Below, piece by piece: positions 4,327 through 7,066 of a stretch of 7,066 bases of DNA. The notes under the pieces were generated by a model. That model had not been told where the DNA came from. It saw nothing but the letters and a program-made list of their open reading frames with translations, and searched no databases. A program made the position numbers and the translations under genes. The first letter of the stretch is position 1. Every line of letters starts with the position of its first letter. Source of the DNA: a bacterium (lineage in GTDB: Bacteria; Hinthialibacterota; Hinthialibacteria; H5-UNCL2); NCBI GenBank assembly GCA_015075175.1, contig JABTUV010000027.1, forward strand, positions 1 through 7,066, in the 5' to 3' direction.

Positions 4327-6203
4327 CGCCGTCCTCCCAAATCGTCGTCATCCTCCTCCGCCTCCAGCCCCGTCAAAATCACCGTGTTGAAGGGAAAATG
4401 CCGCGGATGCAGAAACACCGCGTACAGGTGCCAGACGATGATGGCGAACGTCGCCAAAAACGCCTCGTACAGATGGATGGTCTGGTTGACGCCCCGCATC
4501 CAACTGGGCAGAAACGACATCGCCCAGTCCGGCCGCCACATCAGGATGCCCGTCACGCCCATCACGACCGTTCCCCACACCACCGCCCAGTATTCCACCT
4601 TCTCCACGTAAGTGAAGTGATGCCCGTCCGGCAGATGCCGCTCCAACCCCAGGTAGTACCGGACCGTCTTCCAGAATACCACCACGTCCCGACCGCGCGG
4701 TATCATGTCCACCAGATGGTAGCGCCCGTGCCTGTTGAGAATAACGTAGAAGAGGTGGTAAGCCCCCAGCACCAAAAGCACCACGCCGGCGATCTTGTGG
4801 ATCAGGTTGCGCACGTGTTCGGTCATGCCCAGCGACGCCAGCAACTGCACCCAGCCCGCGTCCGGCATGGTGATGGCGAACCCGGTAATCACCAGCACGA
4901 TGAAACTCACCGCCAAAACCCAATGCTGGACGATCTCGTTGGCGTTGAACTTCCCCACCTTGGGCAACCCGCGCTGGCGCAACAGCTTCCGGCGGATGGC
5001 CGAAAAATGGATCAGGAGATTGTGCGCCACCATCCCGCCCAGCGTCAAAACGATCACCCACATGTAGAACCTGCGCACCAGCTCCGCCTGCTGCGTCAGC
5101 GACGCGGTGTGCACCGGCCCGATCTCCGCGTCCTGCCGGATGCGCGGATGGCATTGCCCGCAGGTCGCCGGTAGGTTCGCCTTGTGGACCATGGAACGCG
5201 GATCGCTGGAGGGCAGAATGTTGTGCACCCCGTGGCAGGTCGCGCAGTTGGCCGCCGACGTCGACCCGAAGCGCGTCGCCAGCCCGTGATAACTGTCCTC
5301 GTAGGTCGCCACCCGGTCCGTGCGCAACCCGTACTTCCGCGACATCACCACCGAGTTGTGGCAGGGCGAGCAGATCTCCCGCGACACCCGCGTGTGCTCC
5401 AACGGCGACTCCGGATCGCGCGGATTCAGAATGTAATGCTCGCCGTGGCAGTAGGTGCACACCGGCGTGTCCCGGTTGCCCGCCGCCAACAGCTCCCCGT
5501 GGATGCTCGTGAGATATTCCTGGGAAACCTGCTCGTGGCACTGGCCGCACGTCCCCGCCAAATTGAAACGATTCACCGAACTCTTCTCGTGCGTGCCCGG
5601 CAGGATGTCGTGGCTGCCGTGGCAGTCGTTGCAGGCGGCGGCGTCCAGGTTGCCCGTCTCGTGCAACGCCCGGCTGTGCGTCGAGTGCCGATAGGAGGCC
5701 ACGATGTTCTTGTTGACCGCCGGAAACTTCGCCCGGAAAGCGTCCGAGTCGTGGCACTGGCTGCACACCCGGTCCACCGACGGCGGATAGGTGTGCGAAC
5801 GGGCATCGCCGGAGGAAAAGATCGAGTGCTTGCCGTGGCAGGTCCAGCAGACCGGATAGTAGGTCGCGTCCGCCACGCTCGGGGGATGGTGCACGCTCCC
5901 TTCCATCGCCGCCCCCTCGTCCGTGTGGCAGCTCGTGCAATCCACGCGCGGCGGCGGCTGCTCCATGTGCTCGTCCGTGACCCCCGCGTGGCAGTCGGTG
6001 CAACTGAAGATGTTGTGAACCGACTCGCTGAAAAACACCAGGTCATTGCCCGACAGCGGCAGCTGGAACGGCTCCGTGGCGCCTTCCGGCGCATGGCAGG
6101 TCGTGCAGTCGTCGGTCGAAATCTCCTCCCCCCCCGCCAGCCCCATAATCAGCGCCGCCAGAAAAATAAGACCACTCACGCAACCAACTCGCAGTCTACT
6201 CAT
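4323..6203 (-). CDS. Fused 11-heme cytochrome c / HydC-FdnI-type cytochrome b, CbcL-like quinol oxidase
   Basis: 626 residues. A signal peptide (about 1-24) leads into a periplasmic domain with eleven CXXCH motifs at residues 33, 68, 89, 119, 147, 191, 219, 249, 278, 320 and 348. A membrane domain follows, with segments near 380-399, 425-446, 468-488, 537-556 and 579-598. Histidines 427, 469, 483, 577 and 592 sit in or next to these segments and are candidate b-heme ligands; their equivalents occur in the neighbouring b-type cytochrome. The C-terminus is acidic (EEDDDD) and probably cytoplasmic. Geobacter CbcL, a low-potential menaquinol oxidase in metal and electrode respiration, is a fusion of the same type with nine c hemes, so this protein has two more. 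The inferred role is moving electrons from membrane quinol through b hemes to the periplasmic heme chain. AGAGGG before the ATG supports the start. It is translationally coupled to the next cytochrome. Confidence 0.85.
   Translation of the reverse strand: MSRLRVGCVSGLIFLAALIMGLAGGEEISTDDCTTCHAPEGATEPFQLPLSGNDLVFFSESVHNIFSCTDCHAGVTDEHMEQPPPRVDCTSCHTDEGAAMEGSVHHPPSVADATYYPVCWTCHGKHSIFSSGDARSHTYPPSVDRVCSQCHDSDAFRAKFPAVNKNIVASYRHSTHSRALHETGNLDAAACNDCHGSHDILPGTHEKSSVNRFNLAGTCGQCHEQVSQEYLTSIHGELLAAGNRDTPVCTYCHGEHYILNPRDPESPLEHTRVSREICSPCHNSVVMSRKYGLRTDRVATYEDSYHGLATRFGSTSAANCATCHGVHNILPSSDPRSMVHKANLPATCGQCHPRIRQDAEIGPVHTASLTQQAELVRRFYMWVIVLTLGGMVAHNLLIHFSAIRRKLLRQRGLPKVGKFNANEIVQHWVLAVSFIVLVITGFAITMPDAGWVQLLASLGMTEHVRNLIHKIAGVVLLVLGAYHLFYVILNRHGRYHLVDMIPRGRDVVVFWKTVRYYLGLERHLPDGHHFTYVEKVEYWAVVWGTVVMGVTGILMWRPDWAMSFLPSWMRGVNQTIHLYEAFLATFAIIVWHLYAVFLHPRHFPFNTVILTGLEAEEDDDDLGGRR
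4332..4338 (-). promoter_or_regulatory. Strong ribosome-binding site of the NapC/NirT-type cytochrome
   Basis: GGGAGGA on the minus strand, five bases before the ATG at 4326 and inside the end of the upstream gene. This is the best Shine-Dalgarno in the window and fixes the start at the ATGA overlap. Confidence 0.65.
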
Positions 6204-6208
6204 GAAAT

Positions 6209-6213
6209 CCCTC
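6209..6213 (-). promoter_or_regulatory. Ribosome-binding site of the 11-heme fusion cytochrome
   Basis: GAGGG on the minus strand, five bases (ATTTC) before the ATG at 6203. It supports that start over internal ones, as does the signal peptide that follows directly. The 72-base gap 6204-6275 shows no convincing promoter or terminator, so the gene is probably co-transcribed with the upstream cytochrome b. Confidence 0.55.
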
Positions 6214-6275
6214 TGCTATCCCCGAGTACAAACTTCAGCCTGCTCTTCGCCGGCGTCGCCCAGCACGCTGCGCAA

Positions 6276-7066
6276 CTACCGATACCCGAACACCATCGAG
6301 TAAATGATCAACCCCACCAGCGAAAACCCCACCACCAGCGCGATCGCCCCGAACACCGCCCCCCAGAAGTGCATCTCCCGCGGCGCCGGCGGCACGATGT
6401 TCTTCTCCAGCTCCCCGCTCGCTGCCAACTCCTCGTAATACCGCGGCCGATCCTCCTTCAACTCCTCCACCGCCACCCGCCCCGTGAACATCGCCATGTC
6501 CATGGGAAACTTGTCCGGCCGGAAATGCGTGTTGAAAAAGTGAATGGTGAAGATGAACCCCACCGCCAACAGCGCCTCGTCGCTGTGGATGATGGTCGCC
6601 ACGTTGATCAACCATCCCGGAAAAATGCGCGTGAAATGCTCCGGAAACCACAGCATCAACCCGGTGCTGCCGATGATGGCCACCCCCCAGAAAACCGCGA
6701 AGTAGTCGAACTTCTCCCAGTACGTCCACTGCCCGTAATTGGGCCGCGGTCCCCTCCGCAAAAACCACAGCAGCGTCGCCCACAACTCGCGCGCGTCATT
6801 CATGTTGGGCACGAGACTGCCCGTCCCCGACAAAACCTCCCGCCAGCTCCGCCCTCCCTGCCTCTTGCGCGAGACGATCATCCCCAGGTGGATCACGAAC
6901 ACCACCACCATCACCACCGCGCAGAACCGATGCAGGCTTCCCGCCGACTCGAAGCCTCCCAGGATGCCCGCCAGCTTCTGCGCCCAGGGCATGTAGGAGA
7001 ACTTCAGCGCCATGCCCGAAAGCGCCAGCCCGAAAAAGGACAGGATCAGGAAGAAATGCAGTTGCC
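6276..7066 (-). CDS. HydC/FdnI-type (formate dehydrogenase gamma-like) cytochrome b, 5' end outside the window
   Basis: 262 residues are visible. The frame is open to the right edge, and the first visible residues, QLHFFLILSFFGLALSGMALKF, already form a membrane helix with a likely heme histidine, so the start lies beyond 7066. Further helices include RFCAVVMVVVFVIHLGMIV, FDYFAVFWGVAIIGSTGLMLWF and ALLAVGFIFTIHFF, plus a last one near the C-terminus (MHFWGAVFG through IIYSMVFGYR). Histidines in LHRF, VIHLG, IIHSDEA and TIHFF are candidate ligands of two b hemes. It aligns by eye along its length with the C-terminal domain of the next protein (shared WTY/FTY-x-EK, AVxWG, GxTG, IHxxEAxLA, FP and TG). 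The extra terminal helix is not in that paralogue. Its role would be exchanging electrons between membrane quinone and a periplasmic c-type or other redox partner. A multiheme domain could precede it outside the window. A stand-alone subunit of a dehydrogenase or hydrogenase is the alternative. Confidence 0.8.
   Translation of the reverse strand, partial: QLHFFLILSFFGLALSGMALKFSYMPWAQKLAGILGGFESAGSLHRFCAVVMVVVFVIHLGMIVSRKRQGGRSWREVLSGTGSLVPNMNDARELWATLLWFLRRGPRPNYGQWTYWEKFDYFAVFWGVAIIGSTGLMLWFPEHFTRIFPGWLINVATIIHSDEALLAVGFIFTIHFFNTHFRPDKFPMDMAMFTGRVAVEELKEDRPRYYEELAASGELEKNIVPPAPREMHFWGAVFGAIALVVGFSLVGLIIYSMVFGYR

Noticed and set aside
3343-4611. 422-residue open frame on the plus strand
   Set aside because: It lies antisense across two multiheme cytochrome genes with clear heme motifs. 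Its product is a low-complexity mix of R, P and H typical of the reverse of GC-rich coding DNA, with no domain or ribosome-binding site.
4348-6003. 551-residue alternative minus-strand frame inside the 11-heme gene
   Set aside because: It has no CXXCH motifs or plausible membrane pattern, while the overlapping frame carries eleven heme motifs and a cytochrome b domain.
6204-6275. Possible terminator or promoter between the two cytochrome genes at the right
   Set aside because: Only a very short GGCG-A-CGCC dyad is present, with no T-run and no paired -35/-10; treated as an ordinary intra-operon gap.

Overview
All supportable genes in this GC-rich window lie on the minus strand, so they are described from right (7066) to left (1). 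Two modules are visible. The right part (about 7066-2770) encodes membrane-bound respiratory cytochromes. The left part (about 1780-1) encodes minor pseudopilins of a type II secretion or type IV pilus-like machine. A small TPR protein gene with its own promoter sits between them. The dense ATGA stop/start overlaps, high GC, pseudopilins of the 'GFTLVEM' type and multiheme respiration suggest an uncultured or environmental Gram-negative bacterium. Verrucomicrobiota or another PVC member is my first guess and a deltaproteobacterial-type lineage (Geobacter relatives) the second. No rRNA or other phylogenetic marker is present, so this is inference.

Cytochrome module. The first gene (6276-7066, 5' end outside the window) is a multi-pass b-type cytochrome of the HydC/FdnI (formate dehydrogenase gamma) type. 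After 72 bases comes a 626-residue protein (4323-6203). It has a signal peptide, an extracytoplasmic domain with 11 CXXCH heme c motifs, and a C-terminal b-type cytochrome domain that is visibly paralogous to the first gene. Geobacter CbcL has this same fused layout. Overlapping its stop codon is a 518-residue NapC/NirT-type cytochrome (2770-4326) with three N-terminal membrane segments and seven heme c motifs, which is the layout of Geobacter ImcH. Together they look like quinol-oxidising inner-membrane gates that pass electrons to periplasmic cytochromes, possibly for extracellular electron transfer. No outer-membrane porin-cytochrome is visible here.

Middle. A 173-base intergenic region (2597-2769) holds a 21-base imperfect inverted repeat directly behind the cytochrome operon, then a good sigma-70-like promoter for the TPR gene (1910-2596). 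A 216-base gap (1694-1909) follows and contains two adjacent GC-rich hairpins.

Pseudopilin module. Three tightly overlapping genes encode GspI-like (1295-1693), GspJ-like (783-1298) and GspK-like (271-786) proteins, each with a prepilin-type N-terminus. The GspK-like protein lacks Glu at +5, as expected for K. A fourth gene starts 16 bases later at a TTG and runs off the left edge; its end resembles the start of a GspE/PilB N-terminal domain. I see no tRNA, rRNA, CRISPR array or transposase gene.
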